A program made the translations under genes and the position numbers. The notes beneath the pieces are model-generated. The model made no database searches. It was not told the DNA's origin and saw nothing but the letters and a program-made list of their open reading frames with translations. Positions 44,601 through 52,555 of a DNA stretch of 64,000 bases are shown here, piece after piece. The stretch's first letter is position 1. Each line of letters begins with the position of its first letter. Origin of the DNA: Mariniphaga sp040772505 (lineage in GTDB: Bacteria; Bacteroidota; Bacteroidia; Bacteroidales; Prolixibacteraceae); assembly GCA_040772505.1 (NCBI GenBank), contig JAXGYA010000005.1:62001-126000 (forward strand). Direction: 5' to 3'.

Positions 44601-44829
44601 GCTCATAAACGCCACCATTTCCCGTGCGCGCCCGGTTCTGCTTGCGTCAATAACAACCATTTTTGGCGTAACGCCGCTGATTTACGATCCGATGTATGGA
44701 AGCATGGCCGTGGCAATCGTCAGTGGTCTGCTGGTTGGAACATTAATAACCCTGCTGTTTGTGCCCATCCTCTATGCAACACTTTACCGGGTAGAGCGAA
44801 TTGATGAACATGAAAACCCAAAAGAATAA
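41683..44829 (+). CDS. RND family efflux pump, inner-membrane subunit
   Basis: A 1048-residue resistance-nodulation-division transporter with 12 predicted membrane helices and two large periplasmic loops. The proton-relay Asp is in 'AMGMLVDNAIVVLDG' (helix 4), and the second-half repeat has 'GAFGLMGMIVKNAIVLLDE'. The start 'YTFKNKAIIWFIM' and 'KLEDPEIVVMMSQIVTVYPG' are typical of the hydrophobe/amphiphile group found in Bacteroidota. Drug, metal or lipid specificity cannot be read from the sequence. Overlaps the adaptor gene; the channel gene follows after five bases. Confidence 0.96.
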   Translation: MYLSEYTFKNKAIIWFIMFSMVAGGILAYRSISKLEDPEIVVMMSQIVTVYPGATAHEVEMQVTNVIEQELNNLADLESMRSKSMPNVSIVQVMLELTVPQNEIEQRWDFLRRKINEVIPKLPEGAQTPMVFDDFGDVYGMFYAMTGDGFSYKEMNEMAHYIKREMLALKGVARVEIYGAQEPVTEVVFSPSKMGEMGVFPIQVLAALSGENTMVYPGALQTGDQLLNISVNGKISSSEDVANVLVKGLDGSIIRLGDLAEVNETYAEPPRNTMLLNNREAIGISLSMESGENIVEVGKRVEKRLAELQKNIPVGYEFEKVFFQPDLVNSAINGFVKNLIASVIIVILVLMVSMGFRSGFIIGTGLLLTIFATFPILLAAGGTLQRISLGAFIVAMGMLVDNAIVVLDGILVDLKKGVERKKALIHPATRTAWPLLGATFIAVIAFFPVYLSKDAAGTYARDLFVVLCISLFISWLLAMTQIPLFAEKFLKNKKKKKERELYSGWGYRKFRELLTLLLRYKTVTLTVSVLLLAVSALYFDKIKKAFFPDFNYSQVYIEYKLPASTNPQKVTEDLKEISEYFLSLDEVKQVVASQGQTPTRYCLVRPMGEAADNYGELIVDFKDYKTMVRMKPLLSEYLHTQFPDSKARIRKYNLSIKSSHTVEVEFTGPDPSVLRDLSRQAKEIFHKNPYADPYTIEDDWEPMGQMFVARYMQQSARRAGTTRSDVSNAILAATDGLPIGEFYDGQTRESIVMKVRNPDGTRIENLEDIPVWSMLPDISGMNENTIQELLLGIKSIDELTRELISPVPLRSVTRGIELEWQDQVVRRLNGQRSMQVQCEPLDEFNPTIVRRAMLREIENIQLPDEYSMSWVGEHELKGEALYNIFSYLPISVILIILTLIILFRDFRKPIIVLSCIPMAFVGIVPGMIIAGQPFTFMAIIGAFGLMGMIVKNAIVLLDETETLISTGVEKYHALINATISRARPVLLASITTIFGVTPLIYDPMYGSMAVAIVSGLLVGTLITLLFVPILYATLYRVERIDEHENPKE

Positions 44830-44834
44830 GCAAC

Positions 44835-46247
44835 ATGAAAACAATCAAATATATAATACTGATTTTTATCTTTTTTTTCCGGATTGAGGGTTCTGCTCAG
44901 GAGCCGATGAGCCTGCACCAGGCAAGAGAGATGGCACTGAACAAGAATGAAGACCTCAAAGTTGCAGCAAAGCAGATTGAAAAAGCAGAGGCACACAAAG
45001 CAGCGCTGCGAACGATGCGACTGCCCTCTATATCAGCAAACGCAACAGGAATTTATCAAAACAAAAATTTTGAAATCGAGATGACTCTGCCCACCCAAAT
45101 GCCAAACCCGGTGACCGGTGAGCTTGAGCCAAATATCATGATTAACCCTTCCACTGGATACCCTGTGATTGGCCCCGACGGAAATCCCATATTCAACATG
45201 TATGCCTGGCTGCCGCTGGAAATCAGTTTGAGCGGAGCTTATCTGGCGGGTGTGTCATTGGAACAGCCGGTTTATACGGGTGGAAAAATTAGTGCTGGCA
45301 ACAAAATGGCGGGAATCGGCAAACAAATGGCTGAAGATAATCTGGAGCTGCAACGGTTGAATACCATTGTGGAGGCTGACGTAGCTTACTGGACTTATAT
45401 TTCTGTCAATGAAAAAGTAAAACTGGCACAGCAAGCTGTGGATATGCTGGCAGTAATTGTGGAAAAAGCACGCAATGCACACGATGTAGGCATGGCAAAC
45501 CGCAATGACCTACTTAAAGCACAGGTGGAATACAACAACGCAAGGCTCAATCTGCAAAAAGCACAAAATGGGCTTCAACTCAGTCGGATGGAGCTGTGCC
45601 GTGTTACCGGGCTCCCTTTCCTGACAGAAATTACTGCAACCGATACAACGGTAAAAGTTACCAGTCCGGTTTTTTCTGAATTTAATGGTGAAACAGTCAG
45701 CGAACGACCCGAATACAAGCTGATGCAAAAGAACATTGAGTTGCAGGAACAAAACATCCGGCTGGCACGTGCTGACTTTCTCCCGACAGCCGGAATTCAG
45801 GCAGGATACAATCACATCGGCGGCATCGAGTTCACCGGAACGGACTTTTCCAATACGAGCCTGAATGTGCTGGCTTCGGTAAAAATCCCGCTCTTTCACT
45901 GGGGCGAAGGAATAAAGAAAATAAAGGCTTCAAAAATTGAAAAGGAAATTTCGGAGCTGGAATTAAACAAAAACAGACAGCTTTTAATGCTGGAAACCGA
46001 GCAGTCCCGGTTGAACATGCAATTGGCGTGGGAGCGCATTCAGATGAACGAAACCGCAGTGGAACAGGCTGATGAAAACCTGCGAATTACAAAGGACAAC
46101 TACGAAGTGGGAATGGAAACCATTACCGAGGTGCTGATTGCACAAACACAGTGGCAGCAGACTCTTAATGAATTCATTGATTCCAAAACCGATTTCAAAA
46201 TCAAAGAGACCATCTGGATGAAAACAACAGGCAGACTCAGCTACTGA
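44835..46247 (+). CDS. TolC-family outer-membrane channel protein
   Basis: A 470-residue outer-membrane efflux protein with a signal peptide ending near 'IEGSAQ', then two repeats of the long helical hairpin domain ('LQRLNTIVEADVAYWTYIS', 'KARNAHDVGMANRNDLLKAQ' and later 'ENLRITKDNYEVGMETITEV'). It would form the exit duct of the efflux complex. A Pro/Asn-rich insert at about residues 88-120 ('PNPVTGELEPNIMINPSTGY') is longer than in TolC and may be an extracellular loop. Confidence 0.94.
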   Translation: MKTIKYIILIFIFFFRIEGSAQEPMSLHQAREMALNKNEDLKVAAKQIEKAEAHKAALRTMRLPSISANATGIYQNKNFEIEMTLPTQMPNPVTGELEPNIMINPSTGYPVIGPDGNPIFNMYAWLPLEISLSGAYLAGVSLEQPVYTGGKISAGNKMAGIGKQMAEDNLELQRLNTIVEADVAYWTYISVNEKVKLAQQAVDMLAVIVEKARNAHDVGMANRNDLLKAQVEYNNARLNLQKAQNGLQLSRMELCRVTGLPFLTEITATDTTVKVTSPVFSEFNGETVSERPEYKLMQKNIELQEQNIRLARADFLPTAGIQAGYNHIGGIEFTGTDFSNTSLNVLASVKIPLFHWGEGIKKIKASKIEKEISELELNKNRQLLMLETEQSRLNMQLAWERIQMNETAVEQADENLRITKDNYEVGMETITEVLIAQTQWQQTLNEFIDSKTDFKIKETIWMKTTGRLSY

Positions 46248-46330
46248 CGTTGAAATTCCCGAAATTTTTTACGATTCAAGGAATTGTTCGGGCTGAGGAA
46301 AAAATTCACTACTTTTGAAATTAAAAATCC

Positions 46331-47368
46331 ATGAAAAACACTGAGCTCCACTTTTTAAGCCAGCTTTCTGCCTACACGCTAAAAAGTTTTATCCTACGTG
46401 TAACCATGGTCAGCGGTGTGGGATTACTGTTCCTTTTTATAGCAATGAAATTCACAGGTGAGGGGGAGTTTCAGATTAGTATAATTGATTATTTGCAGGT
46501 AGTTTTCATTTTTAATATTATCTCCGAAAGCAATGTGCTCATCGACCACCTTGCAGAACGCTTTTTGCCCATTTCTGAGAAACTGAGCCTGCGCGTAATC
46601 CTGCATTTCACTGTTAGTCTGATCATCGCAGTTATCACCGTTTTCTATTTTTCAATCATCTTAAAGAAAAAGCTCTTCTTTTCATTTCCCGTGGTGCAGC
46701 TGATGATGTTTTTCGGGTTGATTTTTATTTTCATCCTCATTCTGTTTTCCGTTACACTGCGCATCATAGAAAAATGGATTTTTTCGGTGCGCCAGTTGGA
46801 AGAGCTGCAAAGCCTGAAGCTGAAAAGCGACTACAATTCGCTACAGGAACAGCTAAACCCGCATTTCCTGTTTAACAACCTGAGCGTGTTGAAATCGATG
46901 ATAACGTTTGATCCGGCAGCTGCTTCGCAATTCACTCAGAATTTCACTGATGTTTACCGCTATGTTCTTCAGAGCAAGGATAAAATAACCATAAAATTAT
47001 CTGAGGAGCTGGAATTCATCGAAGCCTACACATCAATACACAAAGAGAGAATCGGCGATGCAATCCGGGTTATTACCACAGTGAGCGAAACGGCGCTTAA
47101 AAAGAGTATTCCGCCACTGGCGCTGCAACTGCTTGTTGAAAATGCAGTGAAACACAATATTGCAATTAAAAATGATCCGCTGATTATTGAGATAACTGCT
47201 TCGGACAATACACTGACGGTTGCCAACAATATCAATCTGAAAGAATCAACCTATTCTGAAAAAACCGGATTGCTAAATCTGCGTCAGCGTTATGCTTTGC
47301 TGACAGACAGGCCGATGACCATAAAAAAAGAAAATGGAAAGTTTAAAGTTGAAATACCCTTGTTATAA
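46331..47368 (+). CDS. LytS-type sensor histidine kinase
   Basis: A 345-residue membrane kinase: four hydrophobic segments in residues 15-140, then the His_kinase domain (PF06580) with the phosphoacceptor His in 'LQEQLNPHFLFNNLSVLKSM' and an ATPase part with 'LLVENAVKHNIA'. It has no extracellular sensor domain of note, so the membrane part may sense envelope state. It overlaps nothing and is followed after six bases by its response regulator. Position 83 bases behind the efflux operon suggests control of, or co-expression with, the pump. Confidence 0.94.
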   Translation: MKNTELHFLSQLSAYTLKSFILRVTMVSGVGLLFLFIAMKFTGEGEFQISIIDYLQVVFIFNIISESNVLIDHLAERFLPISEKLSLRVILHFTVSLIIAVITVFYFSIILKKKLFFSFPVVQLMMFFGLIFIFILILFSVTLRIIEKWIFSVRQLEELQSLKLKSDYNSLQEQLNPHFLFNNLSVLKSMITFDPAAASQFTQNFTDVYRYVLQSKDKITIKLSEELEFIEAYTSIHKERIGDAIRVITTVSETALKKSIPPLALQLLVENAVKHNIAIKNDPLIIEITASDNTLTVANNINLKESTYSEKTGLLNLRQRYALLTDRPMTIKKENGKFKVEIPLL

Positions 47369-47374
47369 TTCAAA

Positions 47375-48142
47375 ATGAAAATTGTTCTTGTTGAAGATGA
47401 ACTGTATAACCTTCGATTGCTGGAAGAGATGATAAAAAAACTCAGGCCGGAATGGGAAATTGTTGCCACATTTGAAAGCGTAAAGGCAACTGTTGACTGG
47501 CTGAGGCAAAACCCCCACCCCGACCTGTTTTTGATGGATATTCAGCTTGCCGACGGGTTGTGCTTTTCCATTTTCAATCAGGTGGAAGTGAAAAGCATGG
47601 TGATTTTCATCACCGCCTATGATAATTATGCCATCCGTGCTTTCAAAGTGAACAGCATCGATTATCTGCTCAAGCCGTTCAAGGAAAAGGACCTGATTCT
47701 GGCAATTGAAAAATTTGAAGAGTTCAGAAAATTCACCCATGAAACCCGGGCAACACATGATTTTTCAGAAATTATGAAAGCCATTCGCGAAGGCGAAAGA
47801 AAACACCGCAAGCGTTTTCTTATTTCTAAAGGGGCAGCATACTACCAGCTGATGGTTGATGATATTGCCTATTTTTTCAGCAGAAACCGCATAACCACCG
47901 CCGTAACGTTTAACCGGCAAAACCACATTATTGATTTCTCTCTGGAATCACTGGAGGAACAACTTGACCCTGAACAGTTCTTCCGTGTAAACCGGCAGGT
48001 TATTGCCAATGTTCAATCCTTTGAGAAGATTGAAAACTATTTTGACGGGAAATTGAAAATACGTCTTCACCCGCCTTATGATGAAGACCTGATTGTCAGC
48101 AGACTGAGAGCTCCTGCACTCAAAGAGTGGATTGGCAGATAG
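47375..48142 (+). CDS. LytTR-family response regulator
   Basis: A 255-residue DNA-binding regulator: receiver domain (about 1-120) with acidic residues in 'VEDEL' and the phospho-Asp in 'DLFLMDIQLADG', the conserved Lys in 'LLKPFKEKD', then a LytTR domain (about 150-250) with 'DIAYFFSRNRITTAVTF' and 'FFRVNRQVIANVQSFEKI'. Partner of the preceding kinase. Confidence 0.95.
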   Translation: MKIVLVEDELYNLRLLEEMIKKLRPEWEIVATFESVKATVDWLRQNPHPDLFLMDIQLADGLCFSIFNQVEVKSMVIFITAYDNYAIRAFKVNSIDYLLKPFKEKDLILAIEKFEEFRKFTHETRATHDFSEIMKAIREGERKHRKRFLISKGAAYYQLMVDDIAYFFSRNRITTAVTFNRQNHIIDFSLESLEEQLDPEQFFRVNRQVIANVQSFEKIENYFDGKLKIRLHPPYDEDLIVSRLRAPALKEWIGR

Positions 48143-48169
48143 ACTGCTGTTTCACGAATTAAAATGCAG

Positions 48170-49066
48170 CTATCCTTTCCTGAACACATAAACCAGCGAA
48201 CTGCATTTTTCGGGTTTCACCAGACATTTGAGCCAGAAAAATGTGCCGAAAAATATACCTCTCAAAAAATGCATTTCACTATTTTTATATTTCTCGCTAA
48301 GCATAGAGACATAAAAAGTGTCGAAAGGCATGGTGTGTAATGAAACAAGGTGAAATCCATATTTCTCACCGAACAGTTTCATCTGTTCCGGCCCAAAATG
48401 CCACAAATGGCGCGGCACATCCCATGCTGCCCAGAACTCGCCGTAAAAGGCAGAATCATAAGAAGTGTGATTGGGAACGGCAATAATCAGCCTGCCTGTG
48501 GGTTTGAGCAACTCCGAAAAAGCCTGCATATTTTCCCTCAACCGATGAATATGTTCCAAAACATGCCACAGGGTGATTATGTCAAAACTTTGCTTTTCCA
48601 TTCGGAAAAGTTCTTCTGTTTCCGCAATCTGAAGATTGAATTCCCTTTTTGCAAATTCCCGTGCATGGGCATTTTGTTCTGTTCCGAAGACATCCCACTG
48701 CTTTTTCCGCATTTGATTTGCAAAAAATCCGGTGCCCGCACCCACATCCAAAATTTTGCCGGTTTTCAGCCCGCTGACTTTTTTTAACAGGTAACTTTTT
48801 CTGCCCAACATGTAATTCCGCACAGTTTTATACAACCTGTTCACCAATCCTCTCGATGTATTGGAATGTGAAATATACTCCTCGCTCTGATAGTATTTTC
48901 CGGAGTTTTCCTCATCCTCTGCATTTGCCGTAAACCTGAAACCGCATCGCAGACATTCATGAACTTGAAATTGTTGGCGGGAAACAAAAAAATCAACACA
49001 AGTTATGTGGGGTTTAAAAATTTCACCGTCACAAACCGGACATTTAGTGATGCTGAACAGAGCCAT
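48170..49066 (-). CDS. Class I SAM-dependent methyltransferase with N-terminal zinc-ribbon
   Basis: A 298-residue enzyme. Four cysteines in 'CPVCDG' (residues 9-14) and 'CLRCGF' form a zinc-ribbon-like start; the SAM motif is 'ILDVGAGTGFFANQM' near 103, followed by 'DIITLWHVLEHI' and 'PTGRLIIAVPN'. This layout is common in methyltransferases near polysaccharide or surface-sugar genes in Bacteroidota. Acceptor unknown. Convergent with the response-regulator gene, 27 bases apart. Confidence 0.9.
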   Translation of the reverse strand: MALFSITKCPVCDGEIFKPHITCVDFFVSRQQFQVHECLRCGFRFTANAEDEENSGKYYQSEEYISHSNTSRGLVNRLYKTVRNYMLGRKSYLLKKVSGLKTGKILDVGAGTGFFANQMRKKQWDVFGTEQNAHAREFAKREFNLQIAETEELFRMEKQSFDIITLWHVLEHIHRLRENMQAFSELLKPTGRLIIAVPNHTSYDSAFYGEFWAAWDVPRHLWHFGPEQMKLFGEKYGFHLVSLHTMPFDTFYVSMLSEKYKNSEMHFLRGIFFGTFFWLKCLVKPEKCSSLVYVFRKG

Positions 49067-49104
49067 AAAATATACTGGAATTATTTAATTCTTTCACGGA
49101 CAAA

Positions 49105-49121
49105 CCCTGCTTTTAGCAGGG
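49105..49121 (-). terminator. Hairpin after the alcohol dehydrogenase gene
   Basis: CCCTGC/GCAGGG (49105-49110 with 49116-49121) forms a 6-bp stem; on the minus strand it is followed by only a short TTTG. It may be a weak terminator of the PHP-aldolase-dehydrogenase operon. Confidence 0.4.
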
Positions 49122-49169
49122 GTACTTCACAGCAATTTTCAAACTGAAAAAAGTGTATCCGTGGTTTTG

Positions 49170-50501
49170 TCATATTTCGGGTGCATTTTCCAGCAGATAA
49201 GCTTCCGCCTCGAGGTTCCACAATCCCTTGGTTTTGCTCACAAGCTTGTGCAGCTGAGCAAAAAACGGCTCAGTTTTCCCCAGTTCCGCAAAATCTTCAA
49301 TTGCTGTCAGCGGAATATTTTTGTGGGTATAAATGAGTTTTTTCCCTCCCGGAATATCTGGAAGGTTGAGTGTGGTGTCAATTACCGCATTCAATCCGCC
49401 AATATGAGTTATCAGTCCAGCAGGATCAAGCCCCTTGCTCATATACTCTATTGCTTCAAGCATATCGTCGTTGTTTCCGCCCGATGTACCCACAATATGA
49501 GTGGAATTGTAATGAACATTGTAAAAGTTGAGCCTTGCCGTAAAATCGGGATGAGAAGGTCCTGCAAAAAAGTTAAGACAACCATCCATTCCAAGGATAG
49601 CATCACCCTGTTCAATAACCGGGGCAACCGGAGCAAAAACAAAAACATCATCATAACCTGTTCCGCCGGAAATTTCCCGGAGCTTTTCCACAGGATTTTC
49701 AATATTTCCGGTATTCAGATAAATCAGTTCAATACCTTTTTCCTTTGCCCACTCCACCGGAAATATTTCGGCAGCACGATCGAGGCGGTTTTGATCAATG
49801 TCGGTAACCACAAACAGGGAAGGCTTCCGGTCTTTTCGGTTAACTACATAATTAATGGCTGCAAGTCCCATCGGCCCAACACCGGCAAGAAGTGCCATTT
49901 TCCCTCCATCCACAATTTCCATCTGATGAACGTAGGAACCCGGTTTGGTGTGGTAGTTTGCGTGCATGGCGCCAATTACGCAACTCAACGGTTCTGCCAG
50001 CGATGCAGGATAATAGCCGGGCCCATCGTATATTAGCAGGCAATCCTGCACCATTACATCCTTCGGAATAACAATATAAGTTGCATCACCGCCAATATAG
50101 GGATATGAATATCCGGGAGCGCTGAGCACGCCCATTGGACCATCTTCATAAAATATGGCAGGCTGAATAGAATATTTCTGACCAGGTTTAAATTTGTGCT
50201 GCCAGTTGGCGCCCACTTTTAAGATTTCACCGGCAAATTCATGCCCGATAATCACCGGATTTTCATGCACATTGTCGGGAACGCGCTTGTGTGTAGCCCC
50301 CTGTTCGGCAGCTTTATAGCTCGACATGCAAATACTGTCGGAAACCACCTTTGCAAGAATTTCATCATCACTGATTTCCGGAAGCCGGAACTCTTCAAGT
50401 CTCAAATCTTTCTTTCCATATAAACGTACTGCTTTGGTTAATAAGCCTCCCTTAATCTCTCCAGAGGAGGGAGATTGTTGAGTGCTATTCGATTTTTTCA
50501 T
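49170..50501 (-). CDS. Zinc-type alcohol dehydrogenase (sugar dehydrogenase-like)
   Basis: A 443-residue medium-chain dehydrogenase/reductase. The GroES-like part has 'SDSICMSSYKAAEQG' and the 'IIGHEFAGEILKVG' signature; the NAD-binding part has 'MALLAGVGPMGLAAINYVV' and 'VTDIDQNRLDRA'. In homologues of this type the protein starts at about 'TKAVRLYGKKDLRLEE'; here 21 residues precede it, and residues 10-20 are encoded by a dispersed hairpin repeat (50445-50476). Last gene of an operon with an aldolase/SDR fusion and a PHP protein, which suggests oxidation of a sugar or sugar alcohol. Confidence 0.92.
   Translation of the reverse strand: MKKSNSTQQSPSSGEIKGGLLTKAVRLYGKKDLRLEEFRLPEISDDEILAKVVSDSICMSSYKAAEQGATHKRVPDNVHENPVIIGHEFAGEILKVGANWQHKFKPGQKYSIQPAIFYEDGPMGVLSAPGYSYPYIGGDATYIVIPKDVMVQDCLLIYDGPGYYPASLAEPLSCVIGAMHANYHTKPGSYVHQMEIVDGGKMALLAGVGPMGLAAINYVVNRKDRKPSLFVVTDIDQNRLDRAAEIFPVEWAKEKGIELIYLNTGNIENPVEKLREISGGTGYDDVFVFAPVAPVIEQGDAILGMDGCLNFFAGPSHPDFTARLNFYNVHYNSTHIVGTSGGNNDDMLEAIEYMSKGLDPAGLITHIGGLNAVIDTTLNLPDIPGGKKLIYTHKNIPLTAIEDFAELGKTEPFFAQLHKLVSKTKGLWNLEAEAYLLENAPEI
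50445..50476 (-). repeat. Dispersed hairpin repeat inside the dehydrogenase 5' end
   Basis: Minus strand: AATCTCCCTCCTCTGGAGAG then ATTAAGGGAGGC. It has CTCTCC/GGAGAG-like self-complementarity and the same layout as the two copies between sufB and sufC, and it is translated in frame as QSPSSGEIKGG. Confidence 0.6.
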
Positions 50502-50567
50502 TTCTAAAATTTTTAATTATTTTAATTATCCTTTTTTCCTCTACTTAAAAAAATTTAAAAAAACCTC

Positions 50568-52544
50568 CTATTTTAACATGTTTTGCCCACCGGTTACAGG
50601 TACCGCTTGTCCGGTTTCATATTTTTGATCGATGACATACAAAACTGCTTTCACCACATCTTCCGGGGTGCATCCACGCCCTGCGGGAACCTGTGCCTCA
50701 TAGTGAGCTTTAACTTCGGCAACGGTTTTGGCGCCGGGCACTTTTCCAGTATTCAGATATTGCACAAACAATCCTTTTTCGGGATCGCTCCACAGCGGTC
50801 CGTCAAAATAATTTCCCGGACAGATGGAGTTCACTTTAATGTGAAACGGCATCAGCTCCAATGCAAATGACTGAGTCAGTCCGATACCGCCAAACTTTCC
50901 GCCGGCATAAGCAAAATTCTTGTTGCTCCCTTTCAACCCCGATTTCGAGTTAATCTGAATAATATCCATGTAATGTTCCGGATTGTAGCGATGCTGGATT
51001 TTCATCACTGCCTGAGCATATTTTGCACACAGGAAATATCCGGTGTAATTCACCTTTGTCATCAGCTCAAATGTTTCCGGCTCCATCTCATCTAAGCTGC
51101 CTGCATGGAGAATGCCGGCATTTGAAATTAAGACATCCAGCCCGCCAAATTCAACCACAGTTTGCCGGATCATCTCCTTCACTGATGTTGCATCAGCAAC
51201 ATTCACCGGAATGAAAACTGCCTTGTTTTTCTTTCCTATAGAGTTCAGCCTGCCGGTAAAGCTTCTCCCCTTCTCTTCGTTCAGGTCGGCTACAACAACA
51301 TTTACTCCTTCGCCAAAAAGAATTTCTGCAATTCCTGCTCCAAATCCCTGAGCGGCACCGGTAATCACCACAACCTTATTTTTTAATCTTCCCGCTCTCT
51401 TTTTGCCTTCCGACACTTTTTTTCGATAATTTTCCACCTCCCAACTCTCAATGAATGCTACCTGCTTGGGCTCCATCGGATGGGGACCTCCAAAGTTTTC
51501 GGAATAGCGGGCAATCCGGCAAAAATCATTAACTGTATCTTTCAGATAACCGGCAGAAGCAGCTGAGTCTTCAGCCACAATAACCCCTTCATTTTGAAAG
51601 AATACAATTTTAGGCATCATCCCTTTGCGTTTATGAAACGCCTCAATTTTTTTCTGTGCTTCCACAATAATTTCTTCTGCACTCCCTTCATCTTCTATAA
51701 ACAGATATTCTGAAAGTCCGTAAACAATCTGGTCGGGATTGAAAGGGTGTGCTATCCATTTTTCAAAAGTTTGCCTGTTTTTCGTGAAGTCAGCAATCAG
51801 TGAATTTTTAAACGCAGCAACCGTTTGCAGCCTCTCTTTGGAAAGCAGCATCCGAATGCCCGGAATAATCTCCATCATTTTTTCCGAAACAGGCAGCTCC
51901 TCAATCTGTGGAAAAACATCAAAGGCGCTTTTAAGTTTTGTTTCAACAGCGGCATAAATATCTTTAATTTCATCAACGCTGTCAGCTGCCACAAAAATTC
52001 CATGATTTTGAATCAGTACAATCTTCGGGTCGCAATCAAATTTCTGCCGGTATTCAAGAATCTTTTTCTCAATGGTTTTAAAAAGAATATATCCCGGATC
52101 GGTGTAGGGCACAAACAATGCTTCCTCTCCAAAAATTCTGCGGCTATCCTTTTCGGCGTTGTTGCTGCACATCAATCCGTTGACCAGTGTAGAATGTGTG
52201 TGCACCACAAAGCTGTAACCGAACAGGTTGTGCAGTGAAGTTTCCACAGAAGGGCGCAAACCCGATTCCGGATTGAGCCTGCTGTTGAGCAGTGCCTGCT
52301 TCACCTCTTCTTCGCGCAGCGCTGCATCAGATGAAAACTGCCGTGTGGAAATTTCGTTCAACTTTTCACGGCTGAGCTTGCAGAAACTGTTTTCGTCAAT
52401 CTCTCCCAGATTCACTCCGCTGGCTTTTATCCACAAATGCCGGTCATCCTTGTAGGAAGTGTTTCCACCACCAGCAATCACGTAGGCTTTGTCCTGCCCG
52501 TAATATCTTGATATTTCTATTAAATCGTTGATTTCAGGTTTCAT
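50568..52544 (-). CDS. Bifunctional class II aldolase / short-chain dehydrogenase
   Basis: A 658-residue fusion. The N-terminal part (about 1-385) is a class II aldolase-like domain with 'YVIAGGGNTSYKD' and the metal-site 'SFVVHTHSTLVNGLM'. The C-terminal part (about 392-658) is an SDR with cofactor motif 'VITGAAQGFGAG', 'ISNAGIL' and active-site 'INSKSG...YAGGK' (Ser and YxxxK). This architecture matches the rhamnulose-phosphate aldolase/lactaldehyde dehydrogenase type, which splits a deoxyketose phosphate and oxidises the aldehyde. The actual sugar is not clear here, as no kinase or isomerase gene lies in the operon. Confidence 0.92.
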   Translation of the reverse strand: MKPEINDLIEISRYYGQDKAYVIAGGGNTSYKDDRHLWIKASGVNLGEIDENSFCKLSREKLNEISTRQFSSDAALREEEVKQALLNSRLNPESGLRPSVETSLHNLFGYSFVVHTHSTLVNGLMCSNNAEKDSRRIFGEEALFVPYTDPGYILFKTIEKKILEYRQKFDCDPKIVLIQNHGIFVAADSVDEIKDIYAAVETKLKSAFDVFPQIEELPVSEKMMEIIPGIRMLLSKERLQTVAAFKNSLIADFTKNRQTFEKWIAHPFNPDQIVYGLSEYLFIEDEGSAEEIIVEAQKKIEAFHKRKGMMPKIVFFQNEGVIVAEDSAASAGYLKDTVNDFCRIARYSENFGGPHPMEPKQVAFIESWEVENYRKKVSEGKKRAGRLKNKVVVITGAAQGFGAGIAEILFGEGVNVVVADLNEEKGRSFTGRLNSIGKKNKAVFIPVNVADATSVKEMIRQTVVEFGGLDVLISNAGILHAGSLDEMEPETFELMTKVNYTGYFLCAKYAQAVMKIQHRYNPEHYMDIIQINSKSGLKGSNKNFAYAGGKFGGIGLTQSFALELMPFHIKVNSICPGNYFDGPLWSDPEKGLFVQYLNTGKVPGAKTVAEVKAHYEAQVPAGRGCTPEDVVKAVLYVIDQKYETGQAVPVTGGQNMLK

Positions 52545-52555
52545 GTTTCTCTATG

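Noticed and set aside
49161..50036. Long 291-codon plus-strand ORF opposite the alcohol dehydrogenase
   Set aside because: It is antisense to a gene with strong family motifs and its translation shows no domain-like pattern.
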